Shown here: positions 25,002 to 33,520 of the stretch, in pieces
Numbering within the stretch: the stretch's first letter is position 1
How the letters are laid out: each line of letters starts with the position of its first letter
Assembly (NCBI GenBank): GCA_013331795.1
Contig: DUFP01000007.1
Coordinates: 4,977-53,776 of the forward strand
DNA length: 48,800 bases
Direction: 5' to 3'
Source: Nanobdellota archaeon
GTDB taxonomy: Archaea > Nanobdellota > Nanobdellia > SCGC-AAA011-G17 > GW2011-AR17
Program-made: the position numbers and the translations under genes
Notes under the pieces: model-generated
What the model was told of the DNA's origin: nothing
The model's database searches: none
Seen by the model: only the letters and a program-made list of their open reading frames with translations

Positions 25002-26018
25002 ATGGAAAGCATCACAACAAGATGTCCAGCAAGAATTAGTTTTGGAAATGGTGGAGATACAGATTATTACATCAAAGAAATAGGCTGGGGATGTATTGTA
25101 AATGCAACACTCAGTAGTTTATATTTTGAATGCAAAATTAATGGGAAAGAGGAAAGAGCCATTATTTATAATGACCATTTAGAAAAATCTTCTGAAAAAA
25201 CAATATTACAAAATTTAAAGTTAGAAGGTGACAAGTTAGACTTAATTAAAGCAACGATATCTTATCTTAATCCCTACTTTAAAAAATCTATTGAAATCAA
25301 TACAAACATCCCTAAAGAATCTGGACTTGGTGGTTCTTCAACATTAAATGTAGCCTTAGCATTAGCACTCCTTAAAGATAAGGGAGAATTAACAAATCCA
25401 GAAGAACTCGCAAAAATAACATATTATATTGAAAGAAAAATTCTCCAAGTAGAAGGAGGCTATCAAGACCAATGGGCAGCAGCATATGGAAGAGGTTTAA
25501 ACTTAATGATTTTTAAAAATAAAAGAGTAGAAGTTGTTCCTATAAAAATAACAAAAGATACAATAAGAAAACTAGAAGAAAACTCTATTTTAGTATATTT
25601 TTCTCAAAGAAGAGATAGTGGAAAAGAGATACACAAAGACCAGGAAAATAAAATAAAAGAGAATCCAGAAGAGTTGAGAAAAATAATGATAGAAAAAAGA
25701 GATAATACTATGGCAATTAAAGAATCACTAGAAAAAGGAGATGTAGAATCATTTGCAGAATGTTTAAACAAAGATTGGGAATTAAAACAAAAGCTCAGTG
25801 CAAAAATTGGAACACGAGATGAAATTTATAAAACTGCCCTGGAAAATGGTGCCTTAGGCGGAAGATTATGTGGTGCAGGAAGTGGTGGAGCATATTATTT
25901 TTATTGTAAGGAAGGAGATAAAGAAAAAGTTCTAGAATCTCTAAAACCATTTATCCAAATGCAAATTCTTTTCAAAATACAAAGAGCTGATGAGTATGGA
26001 TCCTGGTACCAAACATGA
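25002..26018 (+). CDS. Second GHMP-family sugar kinase
   Basis: 338 residues, paralogous to the gene at 23390 but clearly diverged. Motifs: CPARISFGNGGDTDYYIKE, PKESGLGGSSTLNVALALAL (a standard GLGGSS motif 2) and LCGAGSGGAYYFYC (motif 3). It starts two bases after the gmhA stop and its stop overlaps the next start (ATGA). Having two GHMP kinases around one isomerase may mean that one acts on heptose 7-phosphate and the other on a different sugar. Which is the heptose kinase cannot be settled by eye; the first has the more HddA-like N-terminus. Confidence 0.8.
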   Translation: MESITTRCPARISFGNGGDTDYYIKEIGWGCIVNATLSSLYFECKINGKEERAIIYNDHLEKSSEKTILQNLKLEGDKLDLIKATISYLNPYFKKSIEINTNIPKESGLGGSSTLNVALALALLKDKGELTNPEELAKITYYIERKILQVEGGYQDQWAAAYGRGLNLMIFKNKRVEVVPIKITKDTIRKLEENSILVYFSQRRDSGKEIHKDQENKIKENPEELRKIMIEKRDNTMAIKESLEKGDVESFAECLNKDWELKQKLSAKIGTRDEIYKTALENGALGGRLCGAGSGGAYYFYCKEGDKEKVLESLKPFIQMQILFKIQRADEYGSWYQT

Positions 26019-28219
26019 AATATATTTTCCTTGATAGAGATGGAGTAATTAATGATGAACTACACTTTCTAACAAAAAAAGAACAAATTAAGATGATTCC
26101 AAAATCTGCAGAAGCAATAGCATTGTTAAATAAAGCAGGATACAAAGTCATTGTTATAACAAATCAACCGGTTATTGCAAGAGGAATGTGTACAGAAGAG
26201 AGTCTAAAAGAAATCCACAAAGAAATACAAAGTATATTAGAAAAAGAAAATGCTTATATTGAATCATTTTATTATTGCCCACATCATCCTACAGAAGGAA
26301 ATTCATCCTTTACAAAAGAGTGTGAATGTAGAAAACCCCATCCAGGAATGATCCTTAAAGCAAAAGAGGACTTCCATCTAGACAATCTAAATGAATGTTA
26401 TATGGTTGGGGATAAAATCTCTGATATTAAAGCAGGAAATAGTGCTGGTTGTAAAACTATTCTTGTAGAAACAGGGGACGGAAAGATCGACAAATGGAAT
26501 GATGCTGTTCCAGCATATTATGCAAGAGATTTATATGAAGCAGTAACAAAATTCATTCTAAATGAAAAAAAGTTAAAATTATTTATTGCTGCTGGTGGAA
26601 AAGGAGAAAGACTGTACCCCTTAACCAAAGATATCCCGAAGCCAATGGTTCCTATCTGTGGGAAACCTGTATTACATCACCTCGTAGATTGGGCAAAAGA
26701 AAATAATATTTGTGAAATTATTATGCTCAGCTGTCATTTTTCTGAGAAGATAATTGATTATTTCAAAGATGGAAGAGAATTTGGAATAAAGATACATCAC
26801 TCTAGTGATCCTTATCCACTAGGAAGTGGAGGTCCATTACGATATGCTAGAAAATATATTGATGACACATTTGTATATCTCTCTGGAGATCATATATGCA
26901 CTGTAAACCTAAAAAATATGTTAGAGTTTCATAAAAAAAATAATGGAAACATCACAGTTCTTGTTCATAAATCAACGCATCCTTGGGATTCAGATGTTTT
27001 ACAAATAAATGGAGAAAAGAAAGTAGTAAAATTTATTTCTAAACATGATGATCATACAAACGCTGGAGATCTAACTAATTCAGGGCTTTGTATTATAGAA
27101 CCAGAGATAATTGGTTTTGCAGATCAGGAAAAATTTGATTTCGAGACCTATCTTTATCCAAGGATATTAGAAGCAGATGCAAAAATGCTTGCATACGAAA
27201 GTGACGAATTTATGTCAGATATGGGCACACCGGAACGCTTAAAAAAGTGTGAAGATTTTCTCAAAAGCAAGATGGAAAGAGTTCTCGTAACAGGCGCCTG
27301 TGGAATGATGGGGCAACATCTGCTTCCCCTATTGCAAAAGAAAGGAAATTATAATATTCTTGGGACCTATTTTAGGCCTACAACAAACCTCAAAGAATTG
27401 CCTAAAGATATCAAAATTAAAGAACTTGATGTCCGTGATTATAGAGCAGTACGAAGAGTAATAGAAGAATTCAAGCCAGATAAGATCCTTCATCTAGCTG
27501 CACAAAGCTATCCTACTGTTTCTATGGATGAACCTCAATATACTGTAGATACAAATATCAGAGGAACAATAAATCTTTTTGAAGCTGTTCGTGAATTAAA
27601 ACTAGACCCAATTATTCTTGTAGCCTGTTCAAGTGCAGAATATGGATTTGTAGAAGAAAAAGATGTCCCAGTAAAAGAAACACATCCCCTGAGACCATTA
27701 CATCCCTATGGCGTCAGCAAAGTTGGTCAAGATCTTCTTTCGTATCAATATTTTAAAAATCATGGTATGAAAACATTACGTGCAAGAATATTTAATACCA
27801 CAGGCCCAAAAAAAGTAAATGATGTCTGTTCTGATTTTACAAAACAAGCAGTTATGATCGAAAAAGGGCTACAAGAAAACAAATTTTATGTAGGCAACTT
27901 AGAAGCACGTAGAGCAATTACTGATGTTCGTGATATGATCGAGGCATTTCTTTTACTTATGGAAAAAGGCGAACATGGAGAAGTATATAATATTTCAGGT
28001 GAAAAAGCATACTTGATCCAGGATATTCTCAATGAGATTGTAAAAAAGACAAATATTAACCCGGAAATAATAGTTGATCCTAAACTTCTTCGCCCAACTG
28101 ATGAAAAGATAATTTTTGGAGATAATACAAGATTAAAATTACATACAGGCTGGGAACAAAAAATTTCAATAGACCAGACACTCCAAGATATGATTGAATA
28201 CTGGAGAAAAGTTCTCTAA
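26015..28219 (+). CDS. Trifunctional fusion: GmhB phosphatase, sugar-1-P nucleotidyltransferase, SDR epimerase/reductase
   Basis: 734 residues in three domains. Residues 1-180 are a GmhB-type HAD phosphatase: FLDRDGVIND, a zinc loop CPHHP with CECRKP, and MVGDKISDIKAG. Residues 187-418 are an HddC/ManC-like nucleotidyltransferase: IAAGGKGERLYPLTKDIPKP, SGDHICT and SDMGTPERL. Residues 420-734 are an extended SDR: VTGACGMMGQHL, SSAEYG and YGVSK, nearest in look to GDP-mannose 4,6-dehydratase or GDP-6-deoxy-4-keto-mannose reductase. Together they would dephosphorylate heptose 1,7-bisphosphate, activate heptose 1-phosphate and modify the nucleotide sugar. An internal ATG at 27272 marks the third domain start. 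GDP as carrier is inferred. Confidence 0.88.
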   Translation: MKYIFLDRDGVINDELHFLTKKEQIKMIPKSAEAIALLNKAGYKVIVITNQPVIARGMCTEESLKEIHKEIQSILEKENAYIESFYYCPHHPTEGNSSFTKECECRKPHPGMILKAKEDFHLDNLNECYMVGDKISDIKAGNSAGCKTILVETGDGKIDKWNDAVPAYYARDLYEAVTKFILNEKKLKLFIAAGGKGERLYPLTKDIPKPMVPICGKPVLHHLVDWAKENNICEIIMLSCHFSEKIIDYFKDGREFGIKIHHSSDPYPLGSGGPLRYARKYIDDTFVYLSGDHICTVNLKNMLEFHKKNNGNITVLVHKSTHPWDSDVLQINGEKKVVKFISKHDDHTNAGDLTNSGLCIIEPEIIGFADQEKFDFETYLYPRILEADAKMLAYESDEFMSDMGTPERLKKCEDFLKSKMERVLVTGACGMMGQHLLPLLQKKGNYNILGTYFRPTTNLKELPKDIKIKELDVRDYRAVRRVIEEFKPDKILHLAAQSYPTVSMDEPQYTVDTNIRGTINLFEAVRELKLDPIILVACSSAEYGFVEEKDVPVKETHPLRPLHPYGVSKVGQDLLSYQYFKNHGMKTLRARIFNTTGPKKVNDVCSDFTKQAVMIEKGLQENKFYVGNLEARRAITDVRDMIEAFLLLMEKGEHGEVYNISGEKAYLIQDILNEIVKKTNINPEIIVDPKLLRPTDEKIIFGDNTRLKLHTGWEQKISIDQTLQDMIEYWRKVL

Positions 28220-28222
28220 GCT

Positions 28223-28768
28223 CTAAGAAGAGTTAAAAAAAAGTTCCAAAAAGCCAGGTTCTTTTATAGGAACATTTTCAAAAGGATGTATATCTTGTTC
28301 TAGTGCTAAAGCAAGTATTTTTTTCTTGGACTGAAATCTCAAATGGATCATCATTTTTTTCACGAATAGATATATTCAAATTTGGAAATCTTTCTTTGAG
28401 TGTCGCTAATCTTTTTTGTGCTGTAAGAAATAAAGAAATGGCATATCTGCCCCTAATCTAGCACAATAAAATTCCTCATAAAAAAGTATTCTATTTGTAG
28501 TACTTCTAGACAAGAATTTATTAGAATATCCATAAGTATCAATATTTCCCATTATATAGATTCTCCCTAAACTAATTTTATCCAATTCTAGATTCATAGT
28601 TGGTTTTACAGTTGGTATAATTTTTACATAAGAAATTCTTTCTTCATCAACAAAATCCATAAATTCTAATAAGGAATGAAGAACAAATATTTTTATAGCA
28701 GGAATATGTAAAGAACAAAATCTTACCTTAGTAACTTGTGATAAAGGATTTAAATATCTAAAGGGCAT
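28223..28768 (-). pseudogene. Unknown gene broken by two one-base frame shifts
   Basis: The frame from ATG 28768 (MPFRYLNPLSQVTK) stops at 28406 after 120 residues. Coding-like sequence continues in the next frame from about 28441 (ISLFLTAQKRLATLKERF, then NLNISIREKNDDPFEIS). After a 7-T run at 28318-28324 it shifts again to end KKKILALALEQDIHPF and ELFFNSS at 28223. Joining the pieces needs one base gained near 28441 and one lost in the homopolymer, giving about 181 residues. I do not recognise the protein. It may be a decaying gene or may contain sequence errors. It ends four bases from the stop of the convergent fusion gene. Confidence 0.65.
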
Positions 28769-28797
28769 AAAAGTTATTTGTATAGAATAGGCAATTC

Positions 28798-31137
28798 TCA
28801 GTAATCCCTTAAATACTCTAAAGTGCTTTGTTCCGGAGCCTTATATTTATCAGTTTCTGCAATAGAACTATATCCTTTAACAAGGAAATTCAAAAATTTC
28901 TTCCATGCTTTTTCCTCTTCTGCAGGTGCTGGTAGATAAGGATCTGTAGATTCCTCTGGACCTTGATCCTCATATTGGTCACAATCAGGATTAGATTTAT
29001 CTAGAATTTGTATACAACTACCATATACACAGCTCCAACAATCAGGTTCACCACTAAATTCATCTGCACAATCACTTGCACTCTCACATTCATTAAATAA
29101 TATATTACTTCCAAAATTCACCTTTGGAATACGAGGAATCTCATCATCACAACCACTATCCTCTTCACAATCACTATCATCACAATCAATAGTACCATCA
29201 CCATCATTATCAATATTATCAGCACAGTCTTCTGCTTCAGAAACAACCAAAACACTTTCACAATCACTATCATCAATACAATCATCATCTAGGCAATCAA
29301 CAAGAGTATCACCATCATCATCTACACTATTATCACAATCCTCTAAAGAAACTTCTTCACTTACACAAGCATCATTCTCACATGTACAAGCAACAGCCTC
29401 ATATCTCACAAGAATATCCTCACAATAATATTCCCGTAGGGTATCAGAGCTATTTTTTGCCTGATTCATATGATCTGCATCAGTAACGCAAGAATCTTCA
29501 TAATCATAAGGGACATTTGTATTTGTATAGTACGCAAGACCAGTACTTATTCCTGCAAGGGTATAATTCTTTCCCCCATCAGTCTCATGACAAATCTCAT
29601 CAGCATCTAAACAAAAGACATCTCCGTCTCCATCATAATCATTATGAGAATAATTCCCTTCTTCATTAGAATTATAAAAAGTATTATCAAAGAAACCATC
29701 AGGGCATATTTCAACACACACACCAACATCACAGCTCTCTGTAACTTCACAATCAGCATCAACAGTGCAATCTATTCCAAACTCTTCATCAGCCCAAGAG
29801 CTGCATTCAGAGTCATCTAAATCACTCTCTCCATCTCCATCATTATCCACACCATCAGCACAACCAGGAAGCACATCAGTACAAACATCTTCTATAGAAG
29901 CAACACAAACACTATCTGTTGCACAATCACTATCATCACAATCAACATTCCCATCACCATCATCATCAATACTATCATCACAATGTATTTCTACTACAAC
30001 ATCCTCCTCAAGAGTTTCTCCAACACAAACATCATTATCACAAGTATAACCATCATTACATTGCCCTTCTTCAGTACAAGAATTATAGCATATTTCAGTA
30101 GCTATATCACAGGCATACGCCCCTTCACAAACATATCCTATACCACAAGAAACATCTTCGCTACTTACAATAGAATTATCACTATTTGGACAATCACTAT
30201 CAGCAGAATAATAGACACTTCCACTACTGGAACTCATAAGACCTAAGCCTGTACATATTTGACTTGGATCAATAATACTCGTCTCTAGATTCTTACAACC
30301 ATACAATTCTGTTGCACTATCACAAAGAGTAGTACATTCTAAAGGTTCTAATGTACAATCCTTATAACTTGTAAAAGATCCTGTACTTGCAATATAACAG
30401 CCACAAGCATAATCTATTTCCCCATCAGCACTAACATCGCAACCACCAGTACTATCAATGCTCCCATCAGCATCTCCATCAATGCCATCATCACAAGTAT
30501 TTTCTACACTTCCTAAAGCACTACCAGAACCAGAGCCATCAGAACTTCCAGATTCAGAACTATCAGTACCATTGCTTCCCGCTCCACCAGAACTCTCTGC
30601 AGGACCTTTTTTCACACAAATATCAAAGGAACAGCCATAATGTGTACTAAATTCTTCTTCACACTCTTCATCAGTATCACAAAAAAAGTCTACACAACTC
30701 CCATTTGCACATGTTTCTCCATAGCCACAATCTGAATAAGAATCACACTCCCCACCAAATACAAAAAGTTCCTCTTCTTCCTCTTCAAGAGAAATACTTT
30801 CTTCAACATCTTCTTCTAATTCTTTTATGCAATCACCATCACTACAACTATATCCACGTCCGCAATCTCTGTCAAAAGAACATTTCACCTCTTCTTCTCC
30901 AGGAAGAAAAAACACAACAGCAAAAATCAATCCAATAAGAACAACAAGTCCAAACCAAAAATAGGGAGAACGAAAAACAGAAGGATGAGCAACCTTCATA
31001 CACTTTGAAATAGTTGCAGAAGAAATACCACTCTTTGTAAGCGCTTCTTTTATTTTAGCATCCGAATAGCCTTTACTTTCATAATCCCTAATATATCCAA
31101 GAACTTTTTTTTCTGTATCAGTAAGTGTTTTCGCCAA
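28798..31137 (-). CDS. Cys-rich surface protein with Asp-rich Ca-type repeats (paralog A)
   Basis: 779 residues starting at TTG 31137, seven bases after a GGTG site. A small cytoplasmic helical domain (YSDAKIKEALTKSGISSATI) is followed by one membrane helix (about 55-75) and a long extracellular part. The latter has EB-module-like Cys repeats (DRDCGRGYSCSDGDC) and about five repeats of the form C-D-x-x-D-D-D-G-D-x-x-D-C-x-D-x-D-C, e.g. DNDGDGTIDCDDSDC. Such Asp-rich loops bind calcium in thrombospondin-type and related repeats. The protein is probably a stiff, Ca-dependent, disulfide-rich surface component. Paralog B follows upstream. Confidence 0.8.
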   Translation of the reverse strand: MAKTLTDTEKKVLGYIRDYESKGYSDAKIKEALTKSGISSATISKCMKVAHPSVFRSPYFWFGLVVLIGLIFAVVFFLPGEEEVKCSFDRDCGRGYSCSDGDCIKELEEDVEESISLEEEEEELFVFGGECDSYSDCGYGETCANGSCVDFFCDTDEECEEEFSTHYGCSFDICVKKGPAESSGGAGSNGTDSSESGSSDGSGSGSALGSVENTCDDGIDGDADGSIDSTGGCDVSADGEIDYACGCYIASTGSFTSYKDCTLEPLECTTLCDSATELYGCKNLETSIIDPSQICTGLGLMSSSSGSVYYSADSDCPNSDNSIVSSEDVSCGIGYVCEGAYACDIATEICYNSCTEEGQCNDGYTCDNDVCVGETLEEDVVVEIHCDDSIDDDGDGNVDCDDSDCATDSVCVASIEDVCTDVLPGCADGVDNDGDGESDLDDSECSSWADEEFGIDCTVDADCEVTESCDVGVCVEICPDGFFDNTFYNSNEEGNYSHNDYDGDGDVFCLDADEICHETDGGKNYTLAGISTGLAYYTNTNVPYDYEDSCVTDADHMNQAKNSSDTLREYYCEDILVRYEAVACTCENDACVSEEVSLEDCDNSVDDDGDTLVDCLDDDCIDDSDCESVLVVSEAEDCADNIDNDGDGTIDCDDSDCEEDSGCDDEIPRIPKVNFGSNILFNECESASDCADEFSGEPDCWSCVYGSCIQILDKSNPDCDQYEDQGPEESTDPYLPAPAEEEKAWKKFLNFLVKGYSSIAETDKYKAPEQSTLEYLRDY

Positions 31138-31192
31138 AAGATATCACCAATTCTTCTTTTATGTGACGAAAAGAACTTTTAAACCTTTCTAT

Positions 31193-33289
31193 TTATGGAA
31201 AAAAACTCACATCTAAGAAATGATCGAGAACTGCATCACTTTGGAAAAGGAAAGATAAGAATCTCTGGAAAGAAGTTTCTTCACCTTCAGGTGCAAAAAA
31301 TTTAATAGATAGTTTCTTACCTTTTAGAGAAGAAGCAACTACTGCACTCTCAGAATCATCTTCTGTACTATCGCATTCAGTATCAGCTTCTAGATAATCA
31401 CCATTAATATCCTTACAAGAAGCTTCACAATAAGCAACAAGGTCATAACCTTCATCTTTAATAATTTCTTCAGGTATTAGACTTACACAAGAAATAATAG
31501 TTTCATCCTTATCACAAGCACCAAGCCAATCATACATTCCATCCTTATCATTATCCACAGCATCTACACAAGCAACAGTCTCAGATTCAGAAGCAACATT
31601 TCCACTAGAAGGTAAAACACAAGCACCATTGCTGCAACTTGCAGTAGAGCCATATGCAGTACTACAAGAAATATTTGCATAACTCAATGTATAATCTTCA
31701 GCACAAAAATATTCCTGAAGAGTATTCAAACTACAACTATCTGTTTCAGTTTCTACTTCTTCACCACTTACAACAGTAACAATACCTTGTTCAATATAGG
31801 GGTCTGTAACAGAAGAATCAGAATCAAAACAACTAATAGTTTCAACACAAGCGTTATCGTAAACACAATCATCATCTAGACAATCAACTAAACCATCTCC
31901 ATCATTATCTAAAGAATCAGTACAAATACTCTCTGAAAAAACTTCAACCTCTACAGAATCTTCCTCTACATTCCAATCAGAACCACAATCAGAGTCTTCT
32001 AAATCACTATCTCCATCTGCATCATTATCCACACCATCAGCACAACCAGGAAGCACATCTGTGCAAACATCTTCTGTAGAAGCAGCACAAGCACTATCGC
32101 TCGTACAATCACTATCATTACAATCATAAAGAGAATCTCCGTCATCATCCATACTATTACCACAATCTTCTACAGCAAAAACAACAACACAAACGCCACC
32201 TGTACAACTATATCCAGAAGCACACTCTCCTCCAGCAGAAGTACACACATTGTAACAATAAGAATTTCTTGCACATGTATAACCTAAAGAAGCACATTCA
32301 CTACCAGTAGATGTACAAGCAGTACTTCCAGTAACAGAATAATTAGCAAAGGCAACAGAATGAGTTATTTCTTCTTCATTATCACTTTCCTTATTCTCAC
32401 TAACATTGTTATAATAATCAACAGCAACTCCCAAAGTCACATTAAGAACATTCAAATCTTGTACAAGAGAGTAAAGAATAGAAGAATTTCCATTACAAGT
32501 ATAGAGAGTTGATTCTCCTTCTCCTAAATCATGTCCAGTAACCTTAATATAATTTCTTCCCAAAATACTCTCATTCTCTAATCCTAAAGAACATGCCAAT
32601 GTAAAGGTTTGCGAAGAAGATCCTTCACCATCATTACTTACATTTACAAGATAGTGAAAAGTACTCATATCACTCACAGAAGGTGCAAAAGAAAAGCTAG
32701 TAAAGGCAAGAGAAGAAACCAAATAATTAGGCTTTACACTTGCATTGTCCTCATCTTCTTCTTCCTCAGCAACACAAATACCTGATGCACAGCTATAAGC
32801 CGCAGCACAGCCACTTGTTGAAGTACAAGAATCATAGCAGTTGCCAGAAAGAGAACAGGCATATCCCCCATTACAATCAGAGTCTAAACCACATTCAGGC
32901 TCTTCCTCTTCAATATCATCAAAACTATCATCATCAGTAATGATCTCTTCTAAAATACATGAACCACTATCACAACTATATCCACGAGAACAATCCCTAT
33001 CAGAAGAACATTCTACATCAGAAGAATCAGGAATAAAAGTATAGGCAATCCCTAAAATTGCAAGAAGAAAAACAGCACCAAGGATGATAAATAAAGGCTT
33101 TTTTGTCGCAAAAGGCTTTTTTACTGTTTGTGAAGAAGAAGAACTTCCAGAAGATGTAGCGGCAGTAAAAGCTTCAGAAATCTGCTCTTGTTTCCATCCT
33201 TTTTGAAGAAGCACCTGCTGAATTTGACTCCGAGAATTTCCCTTTGCTAACGCACTTTGAATGAAACTTACAATCCGCTGATCAGCCAA
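31193..33289 (-). CDS. Cys-rich surface protein with Asp-rich Ca-type repeats (paralog B)
   Basis: 698 residues from TTG 33289, placed seven bases after GAGGTG; the longer frame to 33376 lacks such a site. Layout as in paralog A: a helical cytoplasmic domain (SRSQIQQVLLQKGWKQEQI), a membrane helix (PLFIILGAVFLLAILGIAY), then ECSSDRDCSRGYSCDSG and further Cys modules. A roughly 150-residue CARDB-like segment (FSFAPSVSDMSTFHYLVNVSN) follows, then repeats such as DDDGDSLYDCNDSDC and DNDGDGLVDCLDDDC. It lies 55 bases upstream of paralog A on the same strand. The two likely form or decorate the same surface structure. Confidence 0.8.
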   Translation of the reverse strand: MADQRIVSFIQSALAKGNSRSQIQQVLLQKGWKQEQISEAFTAATSSGSSSSSQTVKKPFATKKPLFIILGAVFLLAILGIAYTFIPDSSDVECSSDRDCSRGYSCDSGSCILEEIITDDDSFDDIEEEEPECGLDSDCNGGYACSLSGNCYDSCTSTSGCAAAYSCASGICVAEEEEDEDNASVKPNYLVSSLAFTSFSFAPSVSDMSTFHYLVNVSNDGEGSSSQTFTLACSLGLENESILGRNYIKVTGHDLGEGESTLYTCNGNSSILYSLVQDLNVLNVTLGVAVDYYNNVSENKESDNEEEITHSVAFANYSVTGSTACTSTGSECASLGYTCARNSYCYNVCTSAGGECASGYSCTGGVCVVVFAVEDCGNSMDDDGDSLYDCNDSDCTSDSACAASTEDVCTDVLPGCADGVDNDADGDSDLEDSDCGSDWNVEEDSVEVEVFSESICTDSLDNDGDGLVDCLDDDCVYDNACVETISCFDSDSSVTDPYIEQGIVTVVSGEEVETETDSCSLNTLQEYFCAEDYTLSYANISCSTAYGSTASCSNGACVLPSSGNVASESETVACVDAVDNDKDGMYDWLGACDKDETIISCVSLIPEEIIKDEGYDLVAYCEASCKDINGDYLEADTECDSTEDDSESAVVASSLKGKKLSIKFFAPEGEETSFQRFLSFLFQSDAVLDHFLDVSFFP

Positions 33290-33388
33290 TAATATACACC
33301 TCTTCAGAGAAAACAATACTCCTAACCTTTTTAAACATTTCTTTTTCAGAAAAGAATATAAAGCAGAAAAAAACAAAAATTGCTATAC

Positions 33389-33498
33389 GCGCTGGTAATT
33401 TAGGGGTAGAGGCTTAAAGTCGCCTAAAATTTCTGCCTTCCATTGGAATAAAATCCTGAAGTGAGCAGATCACCTGGGTTCGAATCCCAGCCAGCGCA
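33389..33498 (+). tRNA. tRNA-Gly(UCC) with a canonical intron and a D-arm insertion
   Basis: Acceptor GCGCTGG pairs with CCAGCGC, the T-arm is CTGGG TTCGAAT CCCAG, and the discriminator is A; CCA is not encoded. The anticodon stem TCTGC/GCAGA encloses the loop CTTCCAA, anticodon TCC at 33439-33441, if 21 bases (33443-33463) are removed after position 37. That intron forms a textbook bulge-helix-bulge: CTTC pairs with GAAG, flanked by 3-base bulges CAT and TGA. The D-arm is about 16-17 bases too long: D-stem ATTT would pair with AAAT at 33427-33430 only if about 33410-33426, which contains AGGC/GCCT, is ignored. A TATA-like AATATAAAG lies about 30 bases upstream. Confidence 0.88.
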
Positions 33499-33520
33499 TT
33501 CTATTTCCATACTATTAATC

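Noticed and set aside
29765-30938. Several plus-strand frames rich in Ser/Thr/His/Asn opposite the Asp- and Cys-rich surface protein
   Set aside because: They are reverse complements of the repeated GAT/TGT codons of the surface gene and have no independent start signals.
33410-33426. A strict bulge-helix-bulge for the D-arm insertion of tRNA-Gly
   Set aside because: No arrangement with two 3-base bulges and a 4-base helix fits cleanly; only a simple AGGC/GCCT hairpin is seen, so the second intron is left as possible.
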